Positions 26,660-35,533 of a stretch of 64,000 nt of DNA are shown here, one piece after another (positions within the stretch are counted from its first letter, which is position 1; every line of letters begins with the position of its first letter). The notes beneath the pieces were generated by a model. It was not told the DNA's origin and ran no database searches. It saw nothing but the letters and a program-made list of their open reading frames with translations. The stretch covers positions 2,046,001 through 2,110,000 of the forward strand of contig NZ_CP097332.1 in the NCBI RefSeq assembly GCF_023516435.1, written 5' to 3'. A program made the translations under genes and the position numbers. This DNA is from Jatrophihabitans telluris. Lineage in GTDB: Bacteria > Actinomycetota > Actinomycetes > Mycobacteriales > Jatrophihabitantaceae.

Positions 26660-27238
26660 ATGAGTGTGAGCCTGACCAAGGGCCAGAAGGTATCGCTGAC
26701 CAAGAACAACGGCGGCAGCCTGAGCAAGGTGCGGATGGGCCTGGGCTGGGACGCGGTGCGCAAGCGCGGACTGTTCGGATCCCGCGCGCAAAGCATCGAC
26801 CTGGACGCCTCGGCGTTGCTGTTCGACAGTTCGGGATCCCTCGTCGACCAGGTCTGGTTTCGCCAGCTGCGCTCGACCGACGGTTCGGTGCAACACACCG
26901 GGGACAACCGCACGGGTGCCGGCGAGGGCGATGACGAGTCGATCCGAGTCGACCTGACCCAGGTGCCCCCGAGGGTGAGCACCCTGGTGTTCACCGTCAA
27001 CTCCTTCACCGGCCAGGACTTCTCCCAGATCGAGAACGCCTTCTGCCGGCTGATCGACGAGACCTCTGGCGACGCCGAGATCGCCCGTTACGACCTGAGC
27101 GGTTCCGGCTCGCACACCGCCCAGATCATGGCCAAGCTGTCGCGCGACGGCACCGGCTGGACCATGACCGCACTCGGGATCCCGGCCTCGGGCCGGACTT
27201 TCCACGACCTGCTGCCGGCGCTGGCCGGACAGCTCTGA
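26660..27238 (+). CDS. TerD family protein (divergent)
   Basis: A 192-residue TerD-domain protein from ATG 26660. It starts MSVSLTKGQKVSLTKNNGGSLSKVRMGLGWD and carries [29 protein letters not shown] and GEGDDESIRVDL, so the calcium-binding residues are preserved. Its C-terminus differs from the classic members (YDLSGSGSHTAQIMAKLSRDGTGW, then GRTFHDLLPALAGQL) and resembles TerZ/TerF-like or actinobacterial variants. It is preceded by the 22-bp palindrome and followed by a 173-base gap before telA, which has its own ribosome site. Confidence 0.92.
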   Translation: MSVSLTKGQKVSLTKNNGGSLSKVRMGLGWDAVRKRGLFGSRAQSIDLDASALLFDSSGSLVDQVWFRQLRSTDGSVQHTGDNRTGAGEGDDESIRVDLTQVPPRVSTLVFTVNSFTGQDFSQIENAFCRLIDETSGDAEIARYDLSGSGSHTAQIMAKLSRDGTGWTMTALGIPASGRTFHDLLPALAGQL

Positions 27239-27411
27239 AGGCGGTCGGCCCAGGCGCTGACGTGGCGGTGTCAGCTGCCGGAATTCGCCGCCCCACCCGC
27301 CGTCGGTGTTCGCTGTCGGCGGGGCCGCGTGCAATTCGCGGCGCTCGCGCAGGAGAATGGCTAACGTAGCGACCGGGTCGCCGTCGTCGCCGCGAAGGAG
27401 AAGGAACGCAC

Positions 27412-28644
27412 ATGTCGGAACTCGATCTCGGATCTACGCCTACCGCTGCCCCCACGGCCACTGCGGGTACCAACCCGGGTGCGTTGGTGCTTGCGCCACC
27501 GGCGCCGGTAGTCGTGGTGGAGAAGGAACAGGCCCTCGGCGCGATCCCGCTCGATGAGACCAAGAAGAGCGAGCTGCAGACCAAGGCCGCGCAGTTCGTC
27601 GAAGGACTGGCCGCCCTGGACCCGCACTCCCCGGAGTTCGCCACGAAGGTCACCCAGATCACGACGATGGGCGACAACGACATGCGCGCCGCCGCGGCGA
27701 TGTCCAACCGGATGCTCGAGCGACCGGCAGCGGCAATGGGCAAGGGCAAGGGCGGCGGTGACGCGCAGGTCCGGGTGTCCAACACGCTCGTCGATCTGCG
27801 GCACACCGTCACCGACCTCGATCCCAACCGGGCCGACCTGTCCGGTGTGAAGAAGGTGATGAAGTGGCTGCCCGGCGGCGACAAGGTGGATCGGTACTTC
27901 GACAAGTACCGCTCGGCCCAGTCCCACCTCGACGCGATCATCAAGGCGCTGGCCTCGGGCCAGGACGAGCTCCGCAAGGACAACGCCGCGATCGAGACCG
28001 AGAAGGCCAACATGTGGACGACCATGGGCAAGATCAGCGAGTACAACGAACTCGCCGGTGCCCTGGACTCGGCCGTGGAGAACAAGGTGGCGCAGCTCGA
28101 GGCGTCGGGCAAGGTCGAGGACGCGAACATCATGCGGTCTGATGCGCTGTTCCCGATCCGCCAACGCCGGCAGGACCTCATGACGCAGATGGCGGTCAAC
28201 GTGCAGGGCTACCTGGCCCTCGATCTCATCCGCAAGAACAACATCGAACTGATCAAGGGCGTCGACCGCGCCCAGACGACCACGATCGCGGCGCTGCGCA
28301 TCGCGGTCATCGTTTCCCAGGCGTTGTCGCGGCAGAAGCTGGTGCTGGACCAGATCAACGCCCTCAACACCGTCACGTCCAACCTGATCGAGTCGACCTC
28401 CGAACAGCTCAAGCTGCAGGGTGCGGCCATCAACCAGCAGGCCGCGTCGTCGACGATCGAGGTGGCGAAGCTGCAGGCGGCCTTCGACAACGTCTTCGCC
28501 ACGATGGACGCGATCGATACCTTCCGGGCACAGGCGGTGGAGTCGATGGGTCAGACCGTGACCGCCCTGGAGGGCCAGATCGAACGGGCCAAGCCGTACC
28601 TGGAGCGCACCCGCCGCGGCGAGGTCTCCGGCTCCGGCCAGTAA
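27412..28644 (+). CDS. telA: TelA-like toxic anion resistance protein
   Basis: A 410-residue soluble, mainly alpha-helical TelA-family protein starting at ATG 27412 after AAGGAGAAGGAA. The first 45 residues are an Ala/Pro/Thr-rich tail. The core shows GDNDMRAAAAMSNRMLERPAAAM, LPGGDKVDRYFDKYRSAQSHLDAIIKAL and the well-conserved DLIRKNNIELIKGVDRAQTTTIAALR. The C-terminal third is long coiled-coil helix with a few short breaks. TelA proteins protect against tellurite and cell-envelope stress in an undefined way and are often encoded next to a small partner, here the 167-aa gene 14 bases downstream. Confidence 0.93.
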   Translation: MSELDLGSTPTAAPTATAGTNPGALVLAPPAPVVVVEKEQALGAIPLDETKKSELQTKAAQFVEGLAALDPHSPEFATKVTQITTMGDNDMRAAAAMSNRMLERPAAAMGKGKGGGDAQVRVSNTLVDLRHTVTDLDPNRADLSGVKKVMKWLPGGDKVDRYFDKYRSAQSHLDAIIKALASGQDELRKDNAAIETEKANMWTTMGKISEYNELAGALDSAVENKVAQLEASGKVEDANIMRSDALFPIRQRRQDLMTQMAVNVQGYLALDLIRKNNIELIKGVDRAQTTTIAALRIAVIVSQALSRQKLVLDQINALNTVTSNLIESTSEQLKLQGAAINQQAASSTIEVAKLQAAFDNVFATMDAIDTFRAQAVESMGQTVTALEGQIERAKPYLERTRRGEVSGSGQ

Positions 28645-28658
28645 CGGACCGGTCTTCG

Positions 28659-29162
28659 TTGACCTGGTTTCGTCGGGGCACCGACGGCAATTCCGCCAGC
28701 GCCAGTGCCGCCGCCGCGCAGGCAGCCGACAGTGCGGCCGACAGCCCAGCCACCCTTCGTGCCGAGCTGTTCCGGGTGGTGCGCTTCGTGAACCAGAACT
28801 CCGGCCGGCTGCCGCCCGCGGCGGTGGTCGATGCTCGCCGCGTGACCGACACCCTGCGCGAGATCATCGACACCTCCGAGGTGCGGCCGTTGGACGTCTA
28901 CGCGATCGTGAGCCTGCGGGGGGCTCTGGAGGACTACCTGCCGACGACGCTGCGCAGTTACCTCGCCGTAGAACCGAATCTCATCGACACCGCGAGGATC
29001 TCGGGTCTGACACCGCGTCAGTCCCTGCTGGAGCAGCTGGCGTCCCTGCAGACCGCCGCGTCGGCCGTCCTGCTGGCAGCGCAGAATCAGGACGTGGACG
29101 CGCTGATGACCCAAGGCAACTTCCTCCGGACGAAATTCTCCGGATCGGACCTCGATCTCTGA
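28659..29162 (+). CDS. Unrecognised TelA-adjacent protein, 167 aa
   Basis: A 167-residue protein from TTG 28659, the only usable start in the frame; its ribosome site is weak. It lies 14 bases after telA, and its stop overlaps the next terD start by 1 base (TGATG), so it is translated as part of the operon. Residues 10-30 are Ala/Ser-rich; the rest is helical with RVVRFVNQNSGRLPPAAVVDARRVTDTLREI and LRGALEDYLPTTLRSYLAV. The YLPTTL stretch recalls XpaC-type proteins that pair with TelA in Firmicutes, but this is only a resemblance. Function unknown; a TelA partner is the best guess. Confidence 0.7.
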   Translation: MTWFRRGTDGNSASASAAAAQAADSAADSPATLRAELFRVVRFVNQNSGRLPPAAVVDARRVTDTLREIIDTSEVRPLDVYAIVSLRGALEDYLPTTLRSYLAVEPNLIDTARISGLTPRQSLLEQLASLQTAASAVLLAAQNQDVDALMTQGNFLRTKFSGSDLDL

Positions 29163-29725
29163 TGGCCGAAATGCGCCGCGGGTCCAACGTCGAGTTGACC
29201 CGGGAGATCCCCGACCTGGCGAAGGTCATCCTCGGAGTGCGCTTCAACGCCGGGTCCGAGCACGTGCTGGCGGACAATCTCGTGGTCGCGACGCTGCTCA
29301 CCGACCGGTCCAGCCGCATCCTGTCCGATGAGCATTTCGTGTTCTTCAATCAGCTGAGCTCGCCGGAGGAATCGGTCAGCCAGCGAGAGGCCGCCCTGGG
29401 CGGAGACGACGAGCAGGTCGAGGTCGACCTCGCCGCCGTGCCCGCCGCCGTCGAGCGGGTCGTCGTCGTCCTGTACCTCAACGAGGGCATCGCGCAGCGA
29501 CGCTCACTCGGTCAGCTGCGTGAGTGTGTCATCCGGGTGGTCGATGCCGGGAACAACAGCGAACTCGTGCGCTCGGAGAATCTGGCTCCGGCCTTGAGCG
29601 CCGAGACGGCGATTGCGCTCGGTGAGCTGTACCGGCACTCCGGCGGCTGGAAGTTCAAGGTGATCGGGGACGGCTACACCAAAGGGATCGCCGGAATCGC
29701 GGCCGACTACGGGATCGCCCTGTGA
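29162..29725 (+). CDS. TerD family protein (divergent)
   Basis: A 187-residue TerD-domain protein from ATG 29162, overlapping the previous stop by 1 base. It keeps the general layout (MAEMRRGSNVELTREIPDLAKVILGVRF, SSRILSDEHFVFFNQLSSPEESV, GGDDEQVEVDLAAV, GELYRHSGGWKFKVIGDGYTKGIAGIAADYGI). However, the usual FDLDAS block is replaced by NLVVATLLT and the HTGDN loop is altered to QREAALGGDDEQ. One of the calcium sites is therefore probably lost. It may act as an adaptor within TerD complexes. Confidence 0.9.
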   Translation: MAEMRRGSNVELTREIPDLAKVILGVRFNAGSEHVLADNLVVATLLTDRSSRILSDEHFVFFNQLSSPEESVSQREAALGGDDEQVEVDLAAVPAAVERVVVVLYLNEGIAQRRSLGQLRECVIRVVDAGNNSELVRSENLAPALSAETAIALGELYRHSGGWKFKVIGDGYTKGIAGIAADYGIAL

Positions 29726-29744
29726 TCACCGCGGCGGTCGGCCG

Positions 29745-30809
29745 GTGAGCCCACGAGATCCGGCCACCGCACCGCCGCGGCCCGATCTGGCGTACCTCAA
29801 GCACCGATCGCGCCCGCGACGTCCCGGCGGAGATGCGGCGACGCCGGCCCGGGCGGTCGCGGACTTCATCCACTCCAGTGGCGCCCATCCCACCCATCGG
29901 CCGACAGTCGAGGACCGCACCGCCACGGTGCAACCACCGCGTCCTGTGCAACCACCGTCGCCTGTTCACCCGCCCGCGCCTGTGGAACCGCCCGCCGCAG
30001 GGGCCTCGCGCGTAGCGGCAGCCGAGGAGAACCTGCTCGATCTGTCGCCGTCGTCGGACACTGCCACTTCGGGTGCTGCCCGACCTCGCTCCTCTGCGAG
30101 CCAACCCTCTGCGAGCCAACCCCCTGCGAGCCAACCCCCTGCGAGCCAACCACCCGCCCCGCCCGCGGACCGGTCTGCGGGAGCCGAGCGGACCACTTCG
30201 CCGCTGAGGACCTCGACCGCCTCCGGTCTGACGTACTCGGTGCGTCGACTCACCCGAGCCGCACCGACGATCCTCACGCCGAAGGCGCCCGCAGTGACGC
30301 TGAGCCGATTGCAATCCGGGATAGGAGTGCTGGTGTTCACGGCCGCCTGCTCCCCGGCGGTGGGGGATCTGCGCCTGGGGTGTGCCTACGAACTGGCCTC
30401 CGGCCAGTCCTCGATCGTGCAGTACGTCAGCGGGGTCACCACCGGGCCGCCGACCGGCAACCGGCCGCTACTAGTGGCGGCCCGTCACGAGTTCGAGCAG
30501 ATCACCGTCGACCTGGCGCAGTCGCGCAACCTCGTGCGCCTGATCGTCTATGCCTTCTCCGAGTCCGGGCGGGTGCTGAACTGGGGCGGGACGCTGGTGG
30601 CCAGCACTTACGGCGGTGACCGCGTCGAACTGCCGTTGGACCGGCCGCCCTCGAATGAGACGGGCGTGCTGCTCTCGCTCTACAACGTCGACGGGGAATT
30701 GACCCTTCGTGCCGAGATGGAGGAGTTCCGCGGAACGGTGCGCGACGCGGTCAACGCCTACGGCTTCGACCGGATCACCTGGCTCGACGGCCGCAGTCCC
30801 CTCACCTAG
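29745..30809 (+). CDS. TerA-like protein with long repeat linker
   Basis: A 354-residue protein from GTG 29745. Residues 1-150 are disordered and Pro/Ala/Arg-rich, with [18 protein letters not shown] and four SQPPA-type units encoded by a 15-bp repeat (30091-30150). The C-terminal 200 residues form a TerA-like TerD-superfamily domain: [60 protein letters not shown], and [19 protein letters not shown]. It resembles the 25826 gene, which has a shorter tail. Its stop overlaps the convergent TerD gene by 8 bases. Linker length may vary between strains. Confidence 0.83.
   Translation: MSPRDPATAPPRPDLAYLKHRSRPRRPGGDAATPARAVADFIHSSGAHPTHRPTVEDRTATVQPPRPVQPPSPVHPPAPVEPPAAGASRVAAAEENLLDLSPSSDTATSGAARPRSSASQPSASQPPASQPPASQPPAPPADRSAGAERTTSPLRTSTASGLTYSVRRLTRAAPTILTPKAPAVTLSRLQSGIGVLVFTAACSPAVGDLRLGCAYELASGQSSIVQYVSGVTTGPPTGNRPLLVAARHEFEQITVDLAQSRNLVRLIVYAFSESGRVLNWGGTLVASTYGGDRVELPLDRPPSNETGVLLSLYNVDGELTLRAEMEEFRGTVRDAVNAYGFDRITWLDGRSPLT
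30091..30150 (+). repeat. 4 x 15-bp in-frame tandem repeat
   Basis: Four copies of a 15-base unit with core CTGCGAGCCAAC, the first two beginning CCT and the last two CCC. They are head to tail in the TerA-like gene and encode the Ser-Gln-Pro linker. The multiple of three keeps the frame if copy number changes. Confidence 0.9.
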
Positions 30810-31554
30810 GCGGCCAGGGGGTCACCGGCGAGTGCGGCGGCGGCGAGCCGGGTGTCGGTTGTTGCGGCTGCGGCGGAGGGGGCGGCGGCCAACTCGGGTG
30901 CGCTGAGGATCCGAAGGACCCGGTGGCGGGCGCGGCGACCGGCGTGCTGGCTCCCCACGGTGCCGGAGTCGCTGCCGGGGCTGGCGCCGGGGCTGGCACC
31001 CGAGCAGAGGCAGGCACGGGGATCGGGGCCGGATGGGTATCGGTCTCGACGGTGATCCCGAAATCACCGGCCAACCCCGCCAGGCCGGAGGCGTAGCCCT
31101 GCCCGACGGCCCGGAACTTCCACTGCCCGGCCCGGCGGTACAACTCACCGGCCAGAAAGGCGGTCTCGGTTGAGGCGCTCATGTCGAAACGGGCAACCTC
31201 GGCCCCGGTACCGGCCTCGCGCACGAGCAAGAACAGGCCGGGGACCTGACCGAAACTGCCGCCATCGGCAGAGCTGGCCAGCACGATCCGTTCGATGCCG
31301 GGCTCGACTGCCTGCAGGTCGATCTCGAGCGCGTCGGTGTCGCCCCCTTTGCCCAGGTGCCGCACGGCCCCGCTACGGTGTCGCGGCTGGTTGTAGAAGA
31401 CGAAGTCCTCGTCGTTGCGGACGCGACCGCTCTCGGTGAGCAGCAGCGCCGAGAAATCCACGTCCGGCACGCCCGGACCGGGAGCCCAGTGCAGCTCCGC
31501 CCGGACAACGGCTGCGGGGACGGCGCAGTTGGCGCCGGGAGTCAAGGACGTCAT
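30802..31554 (-). CDS. TerD family protein with Pro-rich tail
   Basis: A 250-residue protein, the only ter gene on the minus strand in this locus. ATG 31554 opens the frame. Residues 1-175 form a compact TerD domain ([94 protein letters not shown]). Residues 176-250 are Pro/Ala-rich and end in [17 protein letters not shown]. The tail could bind SH3- or WW-like domains or span the cell-wall zone if anchored. The stop overlaps the end of the TerA-like gene by 8 bases, an unusual convergent overlap. Confidence 0.87.
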   Translation of the reverse strand: MTSLTPGANCAVPAAVVRAELHWAPGPGVPDVDFSALLLTESGRVRNDEDFVFYNQPRHRSGAVRHLGKGGDTDALEIDLQAVEPGIERIVLASSADGGSFGQVPGLFLLVREAGTGAEVARFDMSASTETAFLAGELYRRAGQWKFRAVGQGYASGLAGLAGDFGITVETDTHPAPIPVPASARVPAPAPAPAATPAPWGASTPVAAPATGSFGSSAHPSWPPPPPPQPQQPTPGSPPPHSPVTPWPPR

Positions 31555-31715
31555 GCTCCGATCGTGCCAGAGCGATCGCCCACCTGGGCGTGTCGCGCAG
31601 GGGCCGGAGTCGGTGACGGGAGTCAGCGACCGAAGACAGCGACCGACAGCGTTTACTCCGGTCGGTTACCGTATGGAACTCATGGCGGCGACCGGATCGG
31701 TGAAAGGAGCGGATT

Positions 31716-32876
31716 GTGCGACATTTCGACTTCCTCTCCGCCGACGACCGTGACCGCCTGTTCTTGCATCCGCCTCAGGAGTTCGGCCTGGATGATCCGC
31801 CGAGCGTGCTGGCGGTAGCGCTCGGCGCGACGCTCTACATTCCGGCGACCCGTCCGCACCTGGCCGAAAGCATCGCCAAGCGGGCGGCGCAGGGCGTGCT
31901 GAGCGCGGTGGTGTGCCTCGAGGACGCCATCGCCGATGCCGACCTGCCCGCGGCCGAACGCAACGCCGTAGCTCAACTGCGTAGCTACGCCCGAACCGAC
32001 GCGCCGAAGCCGCTGGTCTTCGTCCGGGTGCGGGCAGCGGAGCAGATTCCGATGGTGGTGGCCGAACTCGGCGAACAGGTCGGCGTGCTCGCCGGCTTCG
32101 TCCTGCCGAAGTTCACCGAGGCCAGCGGTCTGGCCTACCTGGAGGCCGTCACCGCGGCCGGTGAATCGGCGGGGCGCCGCATGCTGGCGATGCCGGTGCT
32201 GGAGACTCGGGAAATCAGCTACGCCGAGCAGCGGCTGAACGAATTGTTGGCCGTCCGCGAACTGCTGGAGAAGTACCGGCCCAACGTGCTGGCCGTCCGG
32301 CTCGGGGCAACCGACCTGTCTGCGACCTACGGGTTGCGACGACCGCGGGAGCTGACGATCTATGACGTGCGGCTCGTCGCGGATGTGATCAGCGACGTGG
32401 TCAACGTCCTGGCTCGCGCCGATGGCAGCGGGTGGGTGGTCACCGGTCCGGTCTGGGAGTACTTCTCCGGGACCGAGCGGCTGTTCAAACCGCAGTTGCG
32501 GGAGTCGCCGTTCATCGAGCACGAGGAACGCTCGTTGCGGGCCGAGCTCATCGCTCGCGACCTCGACGGCCTGATCCGGGAGGTGTTGCTGGATCGGGCG
32601 AACGGCCTGCTCGGAAAGACGGTTATTCACCCGACCCATGTCGCCGCGGTTCACGCGCTTTCGGTCGTGACCCACGAGGAATTCTCCGACGCCACCGACG
32701 TTCTGGGCACGCAGGCGGGGGGCGGGGTGGCGGCGTCCAGTTACCGGAACAAGATGAACGAGTCCAAGCCGCATTCGGCGTGGGCGCGCCGGATCATGCA
32801 GCGGGCGCACGCGTTCGGCGTCGCGCACGAGTCGACCTCCTTCGTCGACCTGCTCGGAGCGGGGCTGCACCAGTGA
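31716..32876 (+). CDS. CitE-like (HpcH/HpaI) aldolase/lyase
   Basis: A 386-residue TIM-barrel enzyme of the HpcH/HpaI-CitE superfamily. GTG 31716 has AAAGGAG 8 bases upstream. GATLYIPATRPHLAESIAKRAAQG, AVVCLEDAI (metal-binding Glu/Asp), FVRVRAAEQIPMV, MPVLETREI and LLGKTVIHPTHVAAVHAL follow the family order. CitE-like enzymes cleave or form carbon-carbon bonds on acyl-CoA or 2-keto acids. This variant is the type found with ter genes, where it is predicted to supply a carbon unit for a nucleoside-like product. It overlaps the PRTase fusion gene by 4 bases (GTGA). Confidence 0.9.
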   Translation: MRHFDFLSADDRDRLFLHPPQEFGLDDPPSVLAVALGATLYIPATRPHLAESIAKRAAQGVLSAVVCLEDAIADADLPAAERNAVAQLRSYARTDAPKPLVFVRVRAAEQIPMVVAELGEQVGVLAGFVLPKFTEASGLAYLEAVTAAGESAGRRMLAMPVLETREISYAEQRLNELLAVRELLEKYRPNVLAVRLGATDLSATYGLRRPRELTIYDVRLVADVISDVVNVLARADGSGWVVTGPVWEYFSGTERLFKPQLRESPFIEHEERSLRAELIARDLDGLIREVLLDRANGLLGKTVIHPTHVAAVHALSVVTHEEFSDATDVLGTQAGGGVAASSYRNKMNESKPHSAWARRIMQRAHAFGVAHESTSFVDLLGAGLHQ

Positions 32877-35533
32877 CAACGCCGGCCTCCGGCGGGTGGG
32901 TGCGTGAGCACTTGGGTATCGAGCTCACCGACACGCCCGGACGGACGGGTCTGACCGTGACCGAGCTAGCGGGAATCGCCCTGCGGCGCAACCGGAAACG
33001 AGCCCAGCTGCTGGTCTCCTCCGTCCTCGGCAAGCACTGCCCGACCGACCCTCGAATCGTCTATGGCGCCGGTCTGTTGCTCGGGGAGCTGGTCACCGGT
33101 TGCCTCGCGACGGGCGAGGAAGCAACGAGGGCAACCTCAACGATGCGGGGCGAGCAACATGGGCAACGTCAACGCGAGGGCGGCGAACTGTTGAGACGCG
33201 GGTTGGCCGGTGACGCGCAAGCGGCCCAGCAGTTGCTCGACCGCTGCTCGCCGGCCAGTGTCGGAGGCAGCCACCCAGGGGTGCTGGTCCTGGGTTACGC
33301 CGAGACCGCAACCGGTCTCGGGCACGCCGTGGCCGACGCACTGGGCTGCACCTACCTGCACTCGACCCGCCGGCACGTTCCCGGAAGCCCGCCGACCGGT
33401 GGGTTCAGCGAAGAACACTCCCACGCTACCGAGCACCTGCTCGTGCCCGAAGACGTCCGGATGGTCGAGGCCGCCGCGACCATCGTGTTGGTCGACGACG
33501 AACTCTCGACCGGTCGGACGGTTCGCAATACGATCGCGGCCCTGCAGGCCACCGCGCCGCGCGCTCGCTACGTCATCGCCAGCCTCATCGACCTGCGGCC
33601 ACCGGCAGAGCAGGAGGAACTGCAGCGGTTCGCACGCGAGCAGAACACCCAGATCCAGGCCGTCGCGCTGGCCGGCGGCCGGATCGAGCTGCCCGGTGGC
33701 CTGGACGAATCCGCCGCGACGGTCATCAGCGCGCTCGATGACCGAACGACCCCCGTGCCTGATCCAGGCGCCCCGGCCGGTTCGAGCTCGACCCCGAGCG
33801 TCGCCGGCACGCTCGACCGCGTCCTGTCCGAGGCGTGGCCGGCCGGCGTACGGGAAGGAGGCCGGCACGGTTTCGATCCGGGCGATCGACCGGCCCTGCT
33901 CGCTGCGGCCGAACGCTGCGCCCGGGCCCTGGTAGGTGACGGGCCGGCTGATCGGGTGCTCGTGCTGGGCACCGAGGAACTGATGTACGCCCCGATGCAG
34001 ATCGCCCTTGCCCTGCAGCGGATCTGCCCGCAATCGACGGTCCGGTACTCGACGACGACGCGGTCACCGGTGCTCGCGGTCGACGATGCGCGCTACCCGA
34101 TCCGCACGGCTATCAGCTTTCCCGCCTTCGACCGTCCCGTCGAAGGACCGGCTGCCCGGTTCGCCTACAACGTCGCGGCCGGACAGGATCGCGCTGACCG
34201 TTTCGACCGCGTGATCCTGGTGACCGACGACGAGACCGATTCCGTTCTGCTCGCGGCGCCGGGCGGCCTGCTGGACCAGCTGCGCCACTGCGTCGGACGG
34301 GTGAGTCCGGTGCGGATTCCCGCGCACCGCCCGCGTCGCAGCCCGCTGCGTGGACCACGGTTCGGCAGCTATCCCGCTGAGGAGGTGGCCTGGCTGCTGC
34401 AGGATCTGTCGGCGGTGGACCTGGAGGCGCCGACGGAGGAACGCGAAGAGGCCATCCAGGGCGGGGGAGCCCACTACGCCGAGTCCTTGCCGATCGAGTA
34501 TCAGCCGAGTCCGGAATACCAACGGCTCTACGAGCAGGCGGTCAGCGCCTCGTCCCTGCGGGTGGCGCACGCGGTGGGCATCGTGACCGAGCGCGTGCTC
34601 GCCGCCCGGGGTCCCCACGCGGTGTTGGTATCGCTCGCGCGCGCCGGTACGCCGGTAGGAGTGCTCATGCGGCGCTGGGCCCGGTGGCGTCACGGACTCG
34701 AGCTGGACCACTACGCCGTGAGCATCGTCCGCGGCCGCGGAATCGACGCCAGCGCACTGGCCTTCCTCGCCCGCCATCACGATCCTCGCTCGGTCATGTT
34801 CGTCGACGGCTGGACGGGCAAGGGTGCGATCGCGAGGGAACTGGCCGCGGCCGTCGCCCGAGCCAACGATCCGTCTGGACCTGTGGGGCTCGGGGATTCA
34901 CCGGCCGTTCGTTTCGAGGGTTTCTCCGGTGAGCTCGCCGTGCTGGCCGACACTGGATCGTGCGTGCGCATCTTCGGTACCCGCGACGATTTCCTGATTC
35001 CGTCGGCCTGCCTGAACTCGACGGTGTCGGGTTTGGTCTCGCGCACGGTGCTCAACGACGAGCTGATCGGCTCGGGCGAACTGCACGGGGCGAAGTTCTA
35101 TCGCGAACTGGCGCCCGTGGACGTCTCCGGTCACTTCGTCGATGCGGTGTCGGCTCGCTTTGCCGAAGTCGGCGCCGGCGTCGACCGCGAGGTGTGCGAT
35201 CAGCTGGCCGGCCGGGTGGACACCGAACCGACCTGGGCCGGCTGGCGCGCGGTCGAGGCCCTGTCCGAGGAATACGGCATCCACCAGGTGAATCTGGTCA
35301 AGCCGGGTGTCGGGGAGACCACCAGAGTGCTGTTGCGCAGGGTTCCCTGGCGGATCCTGGTCCGGCCGTCGGCGCTGACCGAACTCGCCCACGTGCTGTT
35401 GCTGGCCGAACAGCGGGGGGTGCCGATCGAGGAGCGAGCCGACCTTCCCTACAGCTGCGTCGGCCTGATCCACCCGCGCTACACCCGAAGCGCGGTCGGC
35501 GCCGACGGCGTCTCGGCGGGAGCTCCCGCATGA
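32873..35533 (+). CDS. PRTase-TRSP-StiP-PELOTA fusion protein
   Basis: An 886-residue multidomain protein from GTG 32873. (1) About 130-310: a phosphoribosyltransferase domain with the PRPP loop IVLVDDELSTGRT at 204-216. (2) About 345-480: a TRSP domain named for its TRSP motif, here at residues 396-399 (YSTTTRSPVLAVDDA). (3) About 540-750: a StiP/PRTase-like domain with FVDGWTGKGAI at 643-653 and the conserved Cys in PSACLNSTVSGLV. (4) About 801-875: a PELOTA-type RNA-binding domain (YGIHQVNLVKPGVGETTRVLLRRVPWRILV). These modules are the predicted core of the Ter-linked nucleoside-like pathway; in some other genomes they are separate proteins. Confidence 0.85.
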   Translation: MTTPASGGWVREHLGIELTDTPGRTGLTVTELAGIALRRNRKRAQLLVSSVLGKHCPTDPRIVYGAGLLLGELVTGCLATGEEATRATSTMRGEQHGQRQREGGELLRRGLAGDAQAAQQLLDRCSPASVGGSHPGVLVLGYAETATGLGHAVADALGCTYLHSTRRHVPGSPPTGGFSEEHSHATEHLLVPEDVRMVEAAATIVLVDDELSTGRTVRNTIAALQATAPRARYVIASLIDLRPPAEQEELQRFAREQNTQIQAVALAGGRIELPGGLDESAATVISALDDRTTPVPDPGAPAGSSSTPSVAGTLDRVLSEAWPAGVREGGRHGFDPGDRPALLAAAERCARALVGDGPADRVLVLGTEELMYAPMQIALALQRICPQSTVRYSTTTRSPVLAVDDARYPIRTAISFPAFDRPVEGPAARFAYNVAAGQDRADRFDRVILVTDDETDSVLLAAPGGLLDQLRHCVGRVSPVRIPAHRPRRSPLRGPRFGSYPAEEVAWLLQDLSAVDLEAPTEEREEAIQGGGAHYAESLPIEYQPSPEYQRLYEQAVSASSLRVAHAVGIVTERVLAARGPHAVLVSLARAGTPVGVLMRRWARWRHGLELDHYAVSIVRGRGIDASALAFLARHHDPRSVMFVDGWTGKGAIARELAAAVARANDPSGPVGLGDSPAVRFEGFSGELAVLADTGSCVRIFGTRDDFLIPSACLNSTVSGLVSRTVLNDELIGSGELHGAKFYRELAPVDVSGHFVDAVSARFAEVGAGVDREVCDQLAGRVDTEPTWAGWRAVEALSEEYGIHQVNLVKPGVGETTRVLLRRVPWRILVRPSALTELAHVLLLAEQRGVPIEERADLPYSCVGLIHPRYTRSAVGADGVSAGAPA

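Noticed and set aside
30091-30150. Short direct repeats that might suggest a CRISPR array
   Set aside because: The 15-base units are adjacent without spacers and in frame within a coding linker. No cas gene is present in the window.
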